Below, piece by piece: positions 54,401 through 57,169 of a stretch of DNA of 64,000 nucleotides. The notes beneath the pieces were generated by a model. The model saw only the letters and a program-made list of their open reading frames with translations. It was not told where the DNA came from and did not search any database. The translations under genes and the position numbers were made by a program. Positions within the stretch are counted from its first letter, which is position 1. Each line of letters opens with the position of its first letter. Origin of the DNA: Chelonoidis abingdonii (lineage: Eukaryota; Chordata; Testudines; Testudinidae). The DNA is taken from the NCBI RefSeq assembly GCF_003597395.2, contig NC_133770.1:208497219-208561218 (forward strand), in the 5' to 3' direction.

Positions 54401-57169
54401 TCAAGCTGCTCAAGGAATGGATGTGGGTCTTCTCCATGAGCACACTGGATCAGCCACTGGGAGCTTCAGTGCAATGAACAGCAGTTGAAACAGCTGTACA
54501 GTGCTACTCTGTTGCTTACAGCCCTGCAAACACAAGTCAGGATTTAGCCCAAATATATGGATTTTTGTTATTAAATATCTACACTTTCAGGTGTAGTTTT
54601 TCTCTAGAGCTGGGTGATAGCCCCAGGGGGACCTAAATCAGGGATTGATTGCAGGTTTTCATAAATGAGGAGCTGAGACAGGGATCCCCAACGTGTTGCA
54701 CGCGGGCGCCATACATCTGTGTCCTGGCCGACGGTCGAGCATCCACCAAAATGCCATTGAAATTTGGCTGCAACACCTCTCAATGATGCCACTTGCCACC
54801 GACAAGTGGCATCATCGAGCGGCATTGCCACTGAAATTCGCCAGCATTTCGGCGGATGCTTGACCGCCGCCATGGTCCTTCGTCTGGCGCCCACCAGATG
54901 AAAAGGTTGGGGACCACTGAGGTGAGAAATGTGCAGAGCGTTTTGGATAGATTTTGTAGAACGTAGATATAAAACTCATGAATTTTTTTATCTCACTTTT
55001 TCATTGCAGGAAATTTAGCCAAAACACAGTTGCCCAGCTCTGGTATTTTGTGAAATGTGTTTATTTTGGGTTATCGGCATATCAGATTCGTTGTGGTTAC
55101 CCAACCCGTGTTCTTGGCAACTTCCTCACCAAAAGTTACAACTATGTAAACCTCTTCTTATTTCAAGGGTAAGTGTATTCCCGCTCACTGTTAGCCACCC
55201 TTGTACATATGTAGCATGAAGGTTTAATTGTCACTCAGAAGGCTTCATTATTCATGACTTAGTTCTGCAGGTCATTGCAAATGAGTGCTAATAAAACCTT
55301 TATTGCATATCATATCATCATACTACCACAACTATTTTAGAAATGTTATCTGCTGTTTAAATCTATGAACCTTCCTTGTAATGAGCCCAACTATATGGAC
55401 TTCTAAGGGAGAGAAAAAAATGTAATGAATCCATTTTTAGAATTCTAACAATTACCTTACACAGCTTATGTAAAAATCACTGTAGTGTCCTATGTCCCTG
55501 GACCTTCCAGGTCCAGAAACAAGTACTGTGTGTTCTATTGGAAAGTTTGGACTCTCCACTTTTCCAAAAGTTTAAAATACTCTTTCTAACCCCGCAAAGT
55601 AGTAAGATATCAGACCTTAAATCTGTCTCTGGACTCGCACCTCACACCAAGAATCTTGAGTGGGAAATAACACATGAGAGTGTTAAGGAAATATTTGTTG
55701 TAGCAGAAAGGATCTTAAAAAAAATTACTGTGTTTCAAGCTGCTCAGAGATATGGAATAATAGTAGTTTCCTTGGAGAGATGGATCAGTGGGCATAATGC
55801 AGGTGAGAAAATAAAAGTACACGATACTCTGAATGCAGTGCATAAATGTTGCCATTATGAATATACTATGAAATAGCTATAACATGAGCCATGCATGATT
55901 TCCATGTAAAACTTGTGATGATGTTTTTAAATGTCAAAAGTGAGGTGAGATGAATCATAACATTTTAAGACTTACATACAGGCTCTTCAGCCCATTAAAG
56001 AGGGACTTTCATGTTGGAGAAATTCAAATTTAAACTTGCCTAAATCATTCATATTTTAGTTGTCTCTCATATTTTGTTTACCATTATTGTTAATTATTAC
56101 TGACTATGAGTCTGAAAAGTCTTGGGGTTCTGTGCTTGCCAGCTAAACAGTTCATACCAAAATCAAATTTATCACAATCCCTTTGTTCTAATAATCCAGG
56201 CTTTATTCCAAGATTGTTAGTATGTACTGGTTACTGTCCAGCTAGAAAAATCACAGAAATAGCTTTCCTCACACTATAACAGTGTTTCTGGTTTGACTGG
56301 GACTAGGAAGAAGAAAGTAAAAAGGTGGGTAAATATTAAATAAATCAGTTTTAATTAAATTATTTTTAAAAGGTAACCAAACAATTTCTGAACCTCAGGA
56401 AGTATTCAAGTTGCGCAAAAGGTACTTTGTGTACTCACAGCCCAGCTTCTCCTGTTGATCCTACAGTAAAATCATAAGGCCAGGTTCTCTGCACAGTTAC
56501 ACCCCAGGCACCAGTCTGTGCAAAAGTACCACAAAGCAAATGGCCAGCAGAGAATTCCCTTCCAAGTGAACTGCAATCTGGTTTTATATCCGTCTCTGCC
56601 TTCCCCACCCAGTTTAGGAGATATGGCAGAAGGGAAGAAGGGGAGGCTTTGGCCCAGGAGAGAATCTATCCCATAAAGTTGCATCTATGATGCTGCCATC
56701 ACACCCATGATTATTGATTACAAGTGACATAAGTGTATGTTTGACTTCACTACAGGATTATTAAAATATGATACACATCAGTAATACCCAAGCAATCCCA
56801 GAAAATGACTAAGTGCAACTGTTTTCACATTTGTGTTTTCTGTTTTCAAGTCTGAACCCCTCCATTAAGCTTTTTGATATTTAACATTTGTGTAATTTCC
56901 CCACACATGGTGTAATTATAAGACTCACTAAAAATGACCCCTGTTCCTTAATTAGATGGAATGCTATACCTCACTACCTCACTGTAAGATAGTTCATCTA
57001 CTACACTGTCTCTCCTTTTAGATTCCGTCTGGTTCCATTTTTGACTGAGTTGAGAGCAGTAATGGACTGGGTTTGGACTGATACCACTCTGAGCCTTTCC
57101 AGCTGGATCTGTGTTGAAGATATTTATGCTCATATATTTATCTTGAAATGTTGGCGAGAGTCTGAAAAG
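3323..57169 (+). CDS. PIEZO2: PIEZO2, mechanosensitive cation channel (internal part, 22 exons)
   Basis: Twenty-two AG/GT-bordered exons join in phase into 1188 codons that I recognise as PIEZO2. Family knowledge: PIEZO2 is a plasma-membrane homotrimer that opens on membrane tension and carries fast inactivating cation current in touch and proprioceptive neurons and Merkel cells. Seen here, in order: blade membrane segments (w1-w3), the long basic beam helix (w4-w5), a WWRPW block (w6), a very acidic latch/plug segment (w7), cytosolic loops (w8-w14), more blade helices (w15-w20) and the anchor (w20-w22). PIEZO1 is excluded because the ILSIGACGYIE stretch, the w8 and w13 inserts and the loop sequences follow PIEZO2. 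The N-terminal blade lies upstream; outer helix, cap, inner helix and C terminus lie downstream. No frameshift or stop was found, so the gene looks intact here. The exon labels w1-w22 are local to this window. Confidence 0.97.
3567..5220 (+). other. Intron w1-w2
   Basis: AT-rich intron of 1654 bases, with a polypyrimidine tract and 'ttgcttttcag' acceptor at its 3' end. I see no mobile element with recognisable ends and no RNA gene. Confidence 0.8.
5221..5317 (+). CDS. PIEZO2: PIEZO2 exon w2
   Basis: The acceptor AG is at 5219-5220 and the donor GTAAGT at 5318. It encodes 32 codons plus one base, beginning IGACGYIESLIRNSCW and continuing with the membrane segment WLIQAFSLACTVKGY. The join to w1 gives ILS-IGACGYIE, a strongly conserved PIEZO2 sequence. 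The last base joins the first two of w3 to make a proline codon. Confidence 0.97.
5318..6560 (+). other. Intron w2-w3
   Basis: Intron of 1243 bases. It contains the inverted SINE pair at 5451-5645 (separate entry). The rest is AT-rich with short homopolymer runs and no other recognisable feature. Confidence 0.8.
5451..5645 (-). repeat. SINE-like repeat in a foldback (inverted duplicate)
   Basis: The right part reads on the minus strand from 'agtatcagaggcgtagccg' near 5645 through 'gcagcagagaatcctgtggc' and down to about 5546, and is one fairly complete copy. The left part, 5451-5517, is the same sequence in the plus direction without the head. The two arms pair almost perfectly, apart from an 8-base gap near 'cttatagactaacag', around a spacer of about 28 bases. 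The same repeat starts again at 63925. Confidence 0.8.
6561..6720 (+). CDS. PIEZO2: PIEZO2 exon w3
   Basis: The acceptor is 'ttttaatataag' at 6549-6560 (weak, few pyrimidines); the donor is GTAACA at 6721. It encodes KETGDCKLPSGEAG, the membrane segment IIWDSICFAFLLLQRR, then VFMSYYFLHVVADIKASQ. This is the blade repeat just before the beam. It ends with two bases of an arginine codon completed by w4. Confidence 0.97.
7235..7450 (+). repeat. MIR/CORE-SINE relic
   Basis: The order of diagnostic MIR phrases is preserved with divergence: 'ccttgggcaggtcacttaat', 'aattcctcagctgtaaa', 'cttgaggataatac', then 'gaggcactgagatatta'. This ancient amniote SINE type is also seen at 20800 and 49515. Non-coding. 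Confidence 0.75.
7975..8240 (+). pseudogene. CR1/L2-type LINE reverse transcriptase fragment
   Basis: Readable in broken frames is the conserved LINE RT stretch: 'catgagagagactattgatg' (HERLLM-like), then 'aaactaaatagtcatgg' and 'atggatcaaaaactggttga'. After about 8125 it jumps to a later LINE segment ('gaagggacttagcaaagcta', 'ttgggcaacacaatggcaga'). The FADD catalytic region between them is missing. It has no intact frame and is a dead fragment. Confidence 0.75.
8843..8932 (+). CDS. PIEZO2: PIEZO2 exon w4: start of the beam helix
   Basis: The acceptor is 'tttcttctgtag' and the donor GTATGG at 8933. It encodes GAELFQATIVKAVKARIEDE and KKSMDQLKRQ, a charged helical segment. In Piezo structures this region forms the beam, a long intracellular helix under the blade that links it toward the pore (family knowledge). 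The frame starts by completing an arginine codon and ends with two bases of a glutamine codon. Confidence 0.97.
8933..11652 (+). other. Intron w4-w5
   Basis: Intron of 2720 bases. Weakly recognisable old repeat text lies near 10740-10815 ('ttctgtggcctttggatcag'). I see no terminal repeats, RNA gene or coding domain. Confidence 0.75.
11653..11774 (+). CDS. PIEZO2: PIEZO2 exon w5: end of the beam helix
   Basis: The acceptor is 'ccatttgctag' and the donor GTACCT at 11775 (+5 is not G). It encodes MDRIKARQQKYKKGKERML, the highly basic second half of the beam, followed by a less conserved linker STEGQEIQKASEEDDE. The beam sequence is essentially invariant in PIEZO2 as I know it, which fixes the identity. 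Confidence 0.97.
11775..12845 (+). other. Intron w5-w6
   Basis: Intron of 1071 bases. Its one notable feature is a CT/GA-rich hairpin at 11877-11956 (separate entry). The remainder is AT-rich. Confidence 0.8.
11877..11956. repeat. 80-bp near-perfect inverted repeat (hairpin)
   Basis: The left arm begins 'cactaataatgaccaccaca' and ends in a CT run; the right arm is its reverse complement, ending 'tgtggtggtcattattagtg'. The arms differ by a 5-base duplication ('acatc') in the left arm. A (CT)n tract at about 11858-11876 abuts the left arm. It lies 102 bases past the donor of exon w5. Confidence 0.9.
12846..12917 (+). CDS. PIEZO2: PIEZO2 exon w6
   Basis: A 72-base exon; acceptor 'tattttattttag', donor GTAGGT at 12918. 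It encodes EADKEKTKGKKKLWWRPWVD and HAS. The WWRPWVDHA block is shared by vertebrate Piezo channels and precedes the plug/latch segment. Its length is a multiple of three and its borders are both phase 1, so skipping would keep the frame, though I have no sign that it is skipped. Confidence 0.96.
12918..18128 (+). other. Intron w6-w7
   Basis: Intron of 5211 bases. It holds a tRNA-derived SINE (15498-15673) and old dispersed pieces near 13500-13630, 14095-14240, 14390-14465 and 16905-17010, marked by phrases such as 'ttcaaaagtgttgag' and 'cccattgatgtaaatgg'. A 23-base direct repeat ('agcagggcttctccag') sits at 15951-15990. No coding sequence is recognised. Confidence 0.75.
15498..15673 (-). 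repeat. tRNA-derived SINE with CR1-like tail
   Basis: Read on the minus strand, the head is tRNA-like: an A-box-like 'tagctcagtgatttgag' near 15664 and a B-box-like 'gttgtgaattcaatcc' near 15610. The tail ends in a CR1-LINE-like segment: '(t)agcaggacc...' and 'ggaagggacc' on the plus strand. This arrangement is the tortoise Pol III SINE of cryptodiran turtles, and it is the single best clue to the organism. It is a SINE, not a functional tRNA gene. Confidence 0.85.
18129..18232 (+). CDS. PIEZO2: PIEZO2 exon w7: acidic plug/latch segment
   Basis: The acceptor is 'ttttgttttatttag' and the donor GTATTT at 18233. It encodes (M)VRSGDYYLFETDSEEEE followed by a long acidic run (DDEKKDDEE) and RRRSAFQ. 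In the paralogue PIEZO1 the matching segment is the lateral plug and latch that blocks the side portals and can be removed by splicing (family knowledge; transfer to PIEZO2 is inference). It ends at a codon border, so w8 can be inserted cleanly. Confidence 0.96.
18233..19100 (+). other. Intron w7-w8
   Basis: Intron of 868 bases. It contains a (TG)n microsatellite of 17 bases at 18692-18708 and otherwise AT-rich sequence. The acceptor tract before w8 is strong ('ccttctttgtag'). Confidence 0.8.
19101..19199 (+). CDS. PIEZO2: PIEZO2 exon w8: 33-codon probable cassette exon
   Basis: Exactly 99 bases, phase 0 on both sides; acceptor 'ttctttgtag', donor GTATTT at 19200. It encodes RAIGKFASAILALPKSVIKL and PKTILQYLIRAAK. 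The peptide has seven Arg/Lys, no acidic residue, and regularly spaced hydrophobics, so it could form a basic amphipathic helix. It sits between the acidic w7 and the FVYQAW start of w9, which join directly in the shorter isoforms I know. Mammalian Piezo2 has alternative exons in this region; inclusion in this species is not shown by DNA. Confidence 0.9.
19200..21573 (+). other. Intron w8-w9
   Basis: Intron of 2374 bases holding one MIR-like relic (20800-21080). The rest is AT-rich with no recognisable gene or element. Confidence 0.8.
20800..21080 (+). repeat. MIR/CORE-SINE relic
   Basis: Diagnostic phrases in order: 'attattatctccattttcca', 'aaaactgagacagaaaagtt', 'aagtgacttacccaaagca', then 'aaaactcaggagttcctggc'. 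Divergence is high. The same family appears at 7235 and 49515. Confidence 0.8.
21574..21685 (+). CDS. PIEZO2: PIEZO2 exon w9
   Basis: The acceptor is 'ttgtttcctccag' and the donor GTGTGT at 21686 (weak; +5 is G, +3 is G). It encodes FVYQAWITDPKTALRQRRK followed by a lysine-rich stretch (EKKKFGKEDKRRQKGSG). The FVYQAW motif is conserved in Piezo channels. It ends with one base of a glycine codon. Confidence 0.96.
21731..22036. mobile_element. Foldback MITE, probable Harbinger type
   Basis: The left end 'ttaaggccctgtctacact' and the right end 'agtatagacttaccc' are imperfect inverted repeats of the 'ggcc(c/t)tgtctacact' kind also seen at 57584-60969. Inside are two hairpins: 21757-21824 (arms around 'gatctaagatacg') and about 21938-22005 (arms around 'gatcgatttatca'). 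It is non-coding and lies 45 bases from the w9 donor. Confidence 0.7.
22290..22585 (+). pseudogene. CR1/L2-type LINE fragment upstream of the RT core
   Basis: The text runs 'gaaaatctaagggaaaagga', 'gttcaggagagctaacagtt', 'ttaaaggcacaactgcaaac', then 'gatgtatcttgattttaata', which reads as a degenerate YLDF-type RT motif. It appears to be the segment just 5' of that at 7975-8240 from the same LINE family. No intact frame. Confidence 0.7.
23469..23534 (+). CDS. PIEZO2: PIEZO2 exon w10
   Basis: A 66-base exon, phase 1 on both sides; acceptor 'aatttggcag', donor GTATGC at 23535. It encodes ATDVEHEEREDEPVKKKSDG and P, a mixed acidic/basic linker. The end, EPVKKKSDGPD after joining w11, is a PIEZO2 signature. 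The size would allow skipping without loss of frame. Confidence 0.95.
25403..25616. repeat. Dispersed repeat with degenerate inverted ends
   Basis: The left end 'cataggcaccatctttatg' and the right end 'caaggagtcggattttatg' look like decayed inverted copies of each other. Near the right end 'gtgggtgctgagcaccca' is a local palindrome. The middle is C-rich then G-rich ('ggtgctggtggggggga'). I recognise this type from turtle genomes but cannot name the family. Confidence 0.5.
25686..25900 (+). mobile_element. hAT-type non-autonomous element, 5' part
   Basis: Starts 'caggggtcagcaacctttc', a hAT-like terminus, and continues through AT-rich text ending 'cttcatttaaaattaaatta'. The matching right terminus is not seen before the GC-rich block, so this copy is either truncated or extends into that block and is internally altered. 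Confidence 0.6.
25900..26385. repeat. GC-rich block with repeated 'ccccagat/ggctga' phrases
   Basis: This stretch repeats variants of 'gcagcgggctgag', 'gggaccccag' and 'ggctgagc' in both orientations ('cagcccactgctg' and so on). It looks like the internal GC-rich filler of a hAT-type element, or a degenerate tandem repeat. No coding domain. Confidence 0.45.
26385..26830 (+). repeat. G-rich minisatellite, period about 150 bases
   Basis: The phrases 'agtcagggcatgg(c/t)(g/a)tgtg', 'gggggagctgggta(g/t)gtgg' and 'gctggagtcagggctggggt' occur at about 26505-26570 and again at about 26658-26725, giving a higher-order period near 150. Shorter related units ('cagggcagggggctgg') fill the gaps. Many G runs of three or more could form quadruplexes on the plus strand. 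It accounts for the long frames on both strands. Confidence 0.7.
28214..28389. mobile_element. MITE with about 33-bp terminal inverted repeats
   Basis: The left end 'actaaaggtgtgaagtcaat' pairs with the right end 'attgacttcacacctttagt'; pairing continues inward for about a dozen more bases with mismatches (left 'gcacataaactta', right 'taaatttacgcac'). Total length is 176 bases. Target-site duplication is unclear, so I do not assign a superfamily. Confidence 0.75.
28646..28812 (+). CDS. PIEZO2: PIEZO2 exon w11
   Basis: The acceptor is 'ttattccctctctcag' and the donor GTAACA at 28813. It encodes (D)NIIKRIFNILKFTWV and LFLATLDSFTAWLNSISR, then EHIDISTVLRIERCMLTREI. The first half is hydrophobic and corresponds to the membrane-proximal clasp region after the latch loop (position by family analogy). 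It ends in phase 0. Confidence 0.97.
28813..30041 (+). other. Intron w11-w12
   Basis: Intron of 1229 bases with one small inverted-end repeat (29041-29157) and a short (GA)n run near 29470-29482. Otherwise AT-rich. Confidence 0.8.
29041..29157. mobile_element. Short MITE-like repeat
   Basis: 'tgctggaact' at 29041 and 'agttccagca' at 29147-29156 are a perfect 10-base inverted pair. The inside has 'aggggtgttgtagcacccct', itself nearly palindromic. I recognise this type as common in turtle genomes; family name not known to me. Confidence 0.6.
30042..30217 (+). CDS. PIEZO2: PIEZO2 exon w12
   Basis: The acceptor is 'ctcttctctctttctcag' and the donor GTATTT at 30218. It encodes GNVPTRESIHMYYQNHMM, then a serine-rich cytosolic loop with GLDTIDENPG and ERIDSLDSAASHDSISS. 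It ends with two bases of a serine codon, which either w13 (c) or w14 (t) can complete, so both splice choices keep the frame and the serine. Confidence 0.96.
30326..30477 (+). repeat. Tandem duplication, 2 x 76 bp
   Basis: The unit starting 'tgaagaaccctttgatttat' at 30326 is repeated from 30402, with a single difference ('tcaatcactg' against 'tcagtcactg'). It lies 109 bases downstream of exon w12. The near identity points to a recent duplication or an assembly duplication. Confidence 0.95.
31382..32552. mobile_element. Non-autonomous TIR element flanked by TA, mariner-like
   Basis: The left end 'ctcctgagggaattctgca' and the right end 'tgcagaatccccccaggag' are inverted repeats, each bordered by TA (31380-31381 and 32553-32554), as expected for Tc1/mariner insertion. 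The interior is G-rich on the left and C/T-rich on the right. It holds frames of up to 205 codons without any transposase motif. An A-run follows the left terminus. Confidence 0.7.
35394..35698. mobile_element. hAT-type MITE with 8-bp target-site duplication
   Basis: The terminal inverted repeats 'caggggtggccaaac' (left) and 'gtttggccacccctg' (right) are perfect over 15 bases. They are flanked by 8-base duplicates, 'gaatagag' at 35386-35393 and 'aaatagag' at 35699-35706, seven of eight identical. The interior includes 'ctcgcgagccacatgcggct'. Non-coding. Confidence 0.9.
36061..37093 (-). repeat. 3' LTR of the Gypsy element
   Basis: A 1033-base LTR starting 'tgtcatggtataattcccca' and ending 'tatctgttatgaca' on the plus strand. 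It is the fuller of the two LTRs: the segment at about 36703-36911 is missing in the other. On the minus strand it is preceded by the polypurine tract. Confidence 0.92.
37094..37110 (-). other. Polypurine tract of the Gypsy element
   Basis: On the minus strand the bases just before the 3' LTR read 'gatttggggggcg', a G run directly abutting the LTR, as expected for second-strand priming. This fixes element orientation. Confidence 0.75.
37355..38475 (-). pseudogene. Gypsy integrase remnant (HHCC and DDE core)
   Basis: On the minus strand, 38475-38350 encodes a zinc-binding region with H(x)nH and CEVC at its end. The catalytic core follows with VAVDILGPF (first Asp), SDILTDSG (second Asp, near 38100) and GLVERFNG (Glu), giving the DD35E layout. 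The frame breaks near 38085, between the second Asp and the NFLAGT stretch. A C-terminal piece with YHVNSLKPF lies at 37561-37355 in another frame. The family uses this enzyme to insert the cDNA; here it is broken. Confidence 0.88.
38476..39260 (-). pseudogene. Proline-rich linker between protease and integrase
   Basis: The minus-strand frame runs about 39192-38722, then shifts to another frame until about 38600. It is rich in Pro, Glu, Ala and Thr (for example EPLPALTPALANASSTP) and ends EQEADDSLQKAWAAA, a pattern seen just before the Gypsy integrase zinc region. No YxDD or other RT motif is present in this 780-base stretch. Confidence 0.7.
39261..39471 (-). pseudogene. Gypsy aspartic protease remnant
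   Basis: The minus strand reads AWRDTGAQVSATH around 39390-39350; the DTG active-site triplet is at 39384-39376. Downstream, hydrophobic strands (AQVTIYTFMAEAVNLPTAKL) fit a retropepsin fold. The frame is interrupted relative to gag. It would cleave the Gag-Pol polyprotein if intact. Confidence 0.75.
39472..40560 (-). pseudogene. Gypsy gag remnant with SCAN-like capsid
   Basis: The N-terminal part (about 40560-40330) is a Glu/Lys/Arg-rich coiled coil (KERELREKEMELIEREK). The open part, 40131-39472, has a helical domain with MHLLIQLEQFLEGVPEEIER, close to the SCAN domain of vertebrate zinc-finger proteins, which is thought to derive from Gmr1-like gag. A zinc knuckle CFKCNELEHMKASY follows, but the fourth Cys is Tyr. 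In-frame TAG codons occur near 40340 and 40290. The structural protein is therefore not made whole. Confidence 0.88.
40995..41018 (-). other. Primer binding site of the Gypsy element
   Basis: On the minus strand the bases right after the 5' LTR read 'tggtgtgcagcaggtggg'. The leading TGG complements a tRNA CCA end. Beyond that the match is loosely like leucine tRNA, but I cannot assign the tRNA with confidence. Confidence 0.6.
41019..41832 (-). repeat. 5' LTR of the Gypsy element (internally deleted)
   Basis: An 814-base LTR that begins 'tgtcatggtataattcccca' and ends 'tctgtttatgaca'. After 'taaaatcctt' it jumps to 'gaacaacaacc', skipping about 209 bases present in the other LTR. The deletion postdates insertion, because LTRs are identical when formed. 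Confidence 0.9.
44279..44446 (+). CDS. PIEZO2: PIEZO2 exon w13: 56-codon probable cassette exon
   Basis: A 168-base exon, phase 2 on both sides; acceptor 'actttgcgctgctag', unusual donor GTGCTT at 44447. It encodes CYTEATMLFSRQSTLDDLDG, then PDTVPKTSERARPRLRKMYS and a serine-rich end (SSSSADSGSIVS). I recall this insert from longer PIEZO2 isoforms, while shorter ones join w12 directly to w14. Weak splice borders fit regulated inclusion. It is a cytosolic loop with several potential Ser/Arg phosphorylation contexts. Confidence 0.92.
44447..46620 (+). other. Intron w13-w14
   Basis: Intron of 2174 bases. An old dispersed piece lies at about 44735-44885 ('gattttcaaaggtgctc', 'cccattgacttcagtgg'). 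Bases 45640-46045 are strongly purine-rich on the plus strand, with a run of ten G near 45860. No gene is recognised. Confidence 0.75.
46621..47010 (+). CDS. PIEZO2: PIEZO2 exon w14
   Basis: The largest exon here (390 bases); acceptor 'ctgttcctgacag', donor GTAAGG at 47011. It starts EPTQVTLLYSRQGTTETIEE, continues as an acidic, poorly conserved loop, then AVSFDHLSFSSQDDSAGKN and ends PPLTHDLTASELLLN. The start and end match PIEZO2 closely while the middle differs, as expected for a disordered cytosolic loop. Confidence 0.97.
47011..48466 (+). other. Intron w14-w15
   Basis: Intron of 1456 bases with an old dispersed repeat 3' part at 47760-47862. The remainder has no recognisable gene. Open frames near 47257-47724 are on both strands and have no homology that I can see. 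Confidence 0.75.
47760..47862 (+). repeat. Old SINE/LINE 3' end
   Basis: The phrases 'gtgcagtgcctagtacagtg', 'cttctaggcgccactgtagt' and 'aataataaataaatga' form the familiar 3' portion of an ancient dispersed repeat in sauropsids. The family assignment is uncertain. Confidence 0.55.
48467..48725 (+). CDS. PIEZO2: PIEZO2 exon w15: blade membrane helices
   Basis: The acceptor is 'gcttttcttctcacag' and the donor GTATGC at 48726. It encodes MFRDEELEESEKFYSGQP, then membrane segments LLLLVYALYNTLVARSEMVC, YFVIILNHMISASMITLVLP and ILIFLWAMLSVPRPSKRFW. The LWAMLSVPRPSKRFWM block is near-identical among Piezo channels. It ends in phase 0 after IVYTE. Confidence 0.98.
48726..49282 (+). other. Intron w15-w16
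   Basis: Intron of 557 bases. It has a small hairpin, 'ctgcctattgtattaatagg', around 49047-49070. Nothing else is recognisable. Confidence 0.8.
49283..49465 (+). CDS. PIEZO2: PIEZO2 exon w16
   Basis: Acceptor 'ttactcctgtacag', donor GTAAAC at 49466; 61 codons, phase 0 on both sides. It encodes VTIVIKYFFQFGFFPWNKHV, then KPYHPPNIIGIEKKEGYVHY and DLVQLLALFFHRSILK. The FQFGFFPWN and ALFFHRS motifs are Piezo hallmarks. It is part of the blade helices and their linking loop. Confidence 0.98.
49466..50662 (+). other. Intron w16-w17
   Basis: Intron of 1197 bases with a MIR-like relic (49515-49710). AT-rich otherwise. The acceptor side has 'cttcttttctctgctag'. Confidence 0.8.
49515..49710 (+). repeat. 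MIR/CORE-SINE relic
   Basis: Ordered diagnostic phrases: 'cccctgtggggtaaaatg', 'atgcccattgtacaaatggg', 'gaaactgaagaacagagaga', 'tgtgtggcttgcctagtatc', then 'tggcagaacaaggaatagag'. Better preserved than the copies at 7235 and 20800. Confidence 0.85.
50663..50915 (+). CDS. PIEZO2: PIEZO2 exon w17: cytosolic loop
   Basis: The acceptor is 'cttttctctgctag' and the donor GTATGT at 50916. It encodes CHGLWDEDDEGES, an acidic and serine-rich stretch, then DSLKSVNLAASVESIHVHFP and EQQTAIRRKSSSSGSQL. It ends with one base of a glycine codon after RSKR. The serine and basic clusters look like phosphorylation sites; this is inference. Confidence 0.96.
50916..51797 (+). other. Intron w17-w18
   Basis: Intron of 882 bases holding an old dispersed piece (51110-51245, 'gttcagatccagatccaag') and a compound microsatellite (51394-51497). 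Confidence 0.8.
51394..51497. repeat. Compound microsatellite (TA)n, (CTAT)n, (TG)n, (TA)n, (CA)n
   Basis: An AT run at 51395-51408 is followed by 'ctatctatctatatc', then 'tgtgtgtgtgtgtg', 'tatatatatatata' and 'cacacacgcacacac'. The alternating purine/pyrimidine tract and its self-complementary ends could slip or form unusual structures. Confidence 0.9.
51798..51930 (+). CDS. PIEZO2: PIEZO2 exon w18
   Basis: The acceptor is 'tcctcatttccag' and the donor GTGAGC at 51931. It encodes STSTRNSSQRGSSVLSIKQK and SRKELLMEKFREQMVKAKAF, ending TIKK. It is a serine-rich linker followed by a basic helix leading into the next membrane unit. Confidence 0.96.
51931..52409 (+). other. Intron w18-w19
   Basis: Intron of 479 bases, AT-rich. 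I see no feature beyond its splice borders. Confidence 0.8.
52410..52557 (+). CDS. PIEZO2: PIEZO2 exon w19
   Basis: The acceptor is 'gtgtatgttgtttcag' and the donor GTATGT at 52558. It encodes TLQIYVPIRQFFYNLIHPEY and SAVTDVYVLMFLADTVDFII, then IVFGFWAFG. These are the first helices of the last peripheral membrane unit before the pore module. The intron after it is only 112 bases. Confidence 0.98.
52670..52884 (+). CDS. PIEZO2: PIEZO2 exon w20: last peripheral helices
   Basis: The acceptor is 'gttttccttcccag' and the donor GTAAAC at 52885. It encodes KHSAAADITSSLSEDQVPEA, the helix LVMVLIQFGTMVVDRALYL and RKTVMGKVIFQVILVFGIHF WMFFILPGVTE (split here for length). This is one of the most conserved parts of Piezo channels. 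It leads into the anchor in w21. Confidence 0.98.
53297..53417. mobile_element. Short MITE with 13-bp inverted ends
   Basis: 'agggtgaccagat' at the left is exactly reverse-complementary to 'atctggtcaccct' at the right. 'aaaaatcgggac' occurs twice inside. The length is 121 bases. The flanks are C-rich, and I cannot define a clean target-site duplication. Confidence 0.85.
54679..54919. mobile_element. hAT-type MITE with 8-bp target-site duplication
   Basis: The left end 'cagggatccccaacgtgttg' and the right end 'aaaaggttggggaccactg' are imperfect inverted repeats. They are flanked by 'agctgaga' (54671-54678) and 'aggtgaga' (54920-54927), seven of eight identical. An internal hairpin, 'gatgccacttg' / 'caagtggcatc', lies near 54784-54815. 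It is the same family as 2225-2396. Confidence 0.88.
55010..55168 (+). CDS. PIEZO2: PIEZO2 exon w21: anchor region
   Basis: The acceptor is 'cactttttcattgcag' and the donor GTAAGT at 55169. It encodes KFSQNTVAQLWYFVKCVYFG, then LSAYQIRCGYPTRVLGNFLT and KSYNYVNLFLFQG. In Piezo structures this hairpin of helices anchors the pore module in the membrane (family knowledge). The sequence is almost invariant in vertebrates. Confidence 0.98.
55169..57021 (+). other. Intron w21-w22
   Basis: Intron of 1853 bases. A 112-codon open frame at 55538-55876 has a stretch faintly like a helix-turn-helix (see findings) but no other support. The rest is AT-rich. Confidence 0.7.
57022..57169 (+). CDS. PIEZO2: PIEZO2 exon w22: anchor, last exon in the window
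   Basis: The acceptor is 'ctgtctctccttttag' and the donor GTAAGA at 57170. It encodes FRLVPFLTELRAVMDWVWTD and TTLSLSSWICVEDIYAHIFI, then LKCWRESEK. It completes the anchor and ends in phase 0. The next family segment (a Lys-rich stretch leading to the outer helix) is not found up to base 64000, so the following intron exceeds 6.8 kb. Confidence 0.98.

Larger units (their letters stand above)
52885..55009 (+). other. Intron w20-w21
   Basis: Intron of 2125 bases with a palindromic MITE (53297-53417) and a complete hAT MITE (54679-54919). No other recognisable feature. Confidence 0.8.
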
